Origin: Epilithonimonas caeni DSM 17710 | Lineage (GTDB): Bacteria; Bacteroidota; Bacteroidia; Flavobacteriales; Weeksellaceae | Assembly: GCF_000426465.1 (NCBI RefSeq) | Contig: NZ_KE384528.1 | Span: 115,698-179,697, forward strand | Reading direction: 5' to 3' | DNA length: 64,000 nt | Shown here: positions 63,650-64,000 of the stretch, piece by piece | How the letters are laid out: each line of letters begins with the position of its first letter | Numbering within the stretch: the first letter of the stretch is position 1 | The notes under the pieces: model-generated | Seen by the model: only the letters and a program-made list of their open reading frames with translations | Told to the model about the DNA's origin: nothing | Databases searched by the model: none | Position numbers and translations under genes: made by a program

Positions 63650-64000
63650 TTAAACAAGCATATTCAGCACATCAGGATTATCATTAAGATAAGATTCAAA
63701 ATAACCAAGGTTTTGCATTCTCTGTTTCAAGCCATTAAAATCAGAAATACTGGAAAGTTCGATGCCAACGATTGCCAGCGCAGTTTCTCTTGAATTTTTC
63801 TTGGTATATTCAAAATGGGTGATGTCGTCATTTGAACCAAGGACATTCAGTACAAAATCTTTCAGAGAACCGGGACGCTGCGGAAATTTTACCATAAAAT
63901 AATGTTTCAGACCATTGTAAAGCAAAGCGCGTTCTTTGATTTCCTCCATTCTGGTAATATCATTGTTGCTTCCGCTGACGATGCAGACCACATTTTTACC
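63650..64000 (-). CDS. ilvA: Threonine ammonia-lyase, C-terminal part (runs off the window)
   Basis: Only the last 117 codons are in the window. They contain the end of the PLP-enzyme fold (GKNVVCIVSGSNNDITRMEE) and one ACT-like regulatory domain (LKHYFMVKFPQRPGSLKDFV to the end). This is the single-ACT form of biosynthetic threonine deaminase, which makes 2-oxobutanoate for isoleucine and is normally inhibited by isoleucine. The start lies right of the window. Confidence 0.92.
   Translation of the reverse strand, partial: GKNVVCIVSGSNNDITRMEEIKERALLYNGLKHYFMVKFPQRPGSLKDFVLNVLGSNDDITHFEYTKKNSRETALAIVGIELSSISDFNGLKQRMQNLGYFESYLNDNPDVLNMLV

Overview
This 64-kb window is low-GC chromosomal DNA of a flavobacterium, most probably a Chryseobacterium-like member of the Weeksellaceae. 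The grounds are the fused lpxC-fabZ gene, a close match to the secreted alkaline phosphatase PafA, two TonB-dependent/outer-membrane receptors, a type IX secretion sorting tail, and about twenty promoters carrying the Bacteroidetes -7 element TAnnTTTG, several with a TTG 18-23 bp upstream. The assignment is inference from gene families; no database was searched.

Layout. At the left edge (1-1715) a tyrosine recombinase gene lies against a tRNA-Ser/Pro/Arg cluster, with tandem repeats on its outer side, which looks like the edge of an integrated element continuing out of the window. From 1.8 to 16.6 kb: a peptidoglycan amidase, prmA, a TonB receptor, uvrA, a YceI lipoprotein, a TIGR02757 protein, pafA, an outer-membrane receptor, and small YdeI-like and DUF4256 proteins. 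From 16.6 to 25.3 kb: a Fur-family regulator divergent from a CPYC flavoprotein, then central metabolism (mdh, pfkA, gapA, sucD), an MpaB-like oxygenase, recA and a beta-barrel protein. From 25.4 to 31.6 kb: lipid A genes (lpxD, lpxC-fabZ, lpxA, a second lpxD) with efp and an HD-domain hydrolase. From 31.8 to 39.5 kb: membrane and regulatory proteins, a lipid kinase, gyrB and an unrecognised membrane-anchored protein. From 39.6 to 48 kb: gltD, gltB, an extremely AT-rich gap and lysS. From 48 to 64 kb: a secreted type IX protein, rlmF with a GH144-like glucanase, a c-type cytochrome, a porin-like protein, dusB, an M1 peptidase, a membrane-anchored glutamate-synthase-like protein, guaA, a Tam-like methyltransferase, purD, a pirin and the 3' end of ilvA.

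Most of the window is ordinary core genome and I do not see a defence system, a biosynthetic cluster or a clearly new system. The interesting material is mostly between genes: at least five families of palindromic dispersed repeats (two of them with a second copy inside the window), promoters placed so close to start codons that the mRNAs should be leaderless (dusB, lpxD, the TIGR02757 gene), a perfect inverted pair of DnaA-box sequences behind uvrA, phased direct repeats upstream of pafA, and a 540-bp block of roughly 12% GC between gltB and lysS. Among proteins, the integrase with lysine and tyrosine in its second catalytic box, the flavoprotein lacking a normal nucleotide-binding motif beside a Fur gene, and the LpxD paralogue that lost one conserved histidine deserve a second look.
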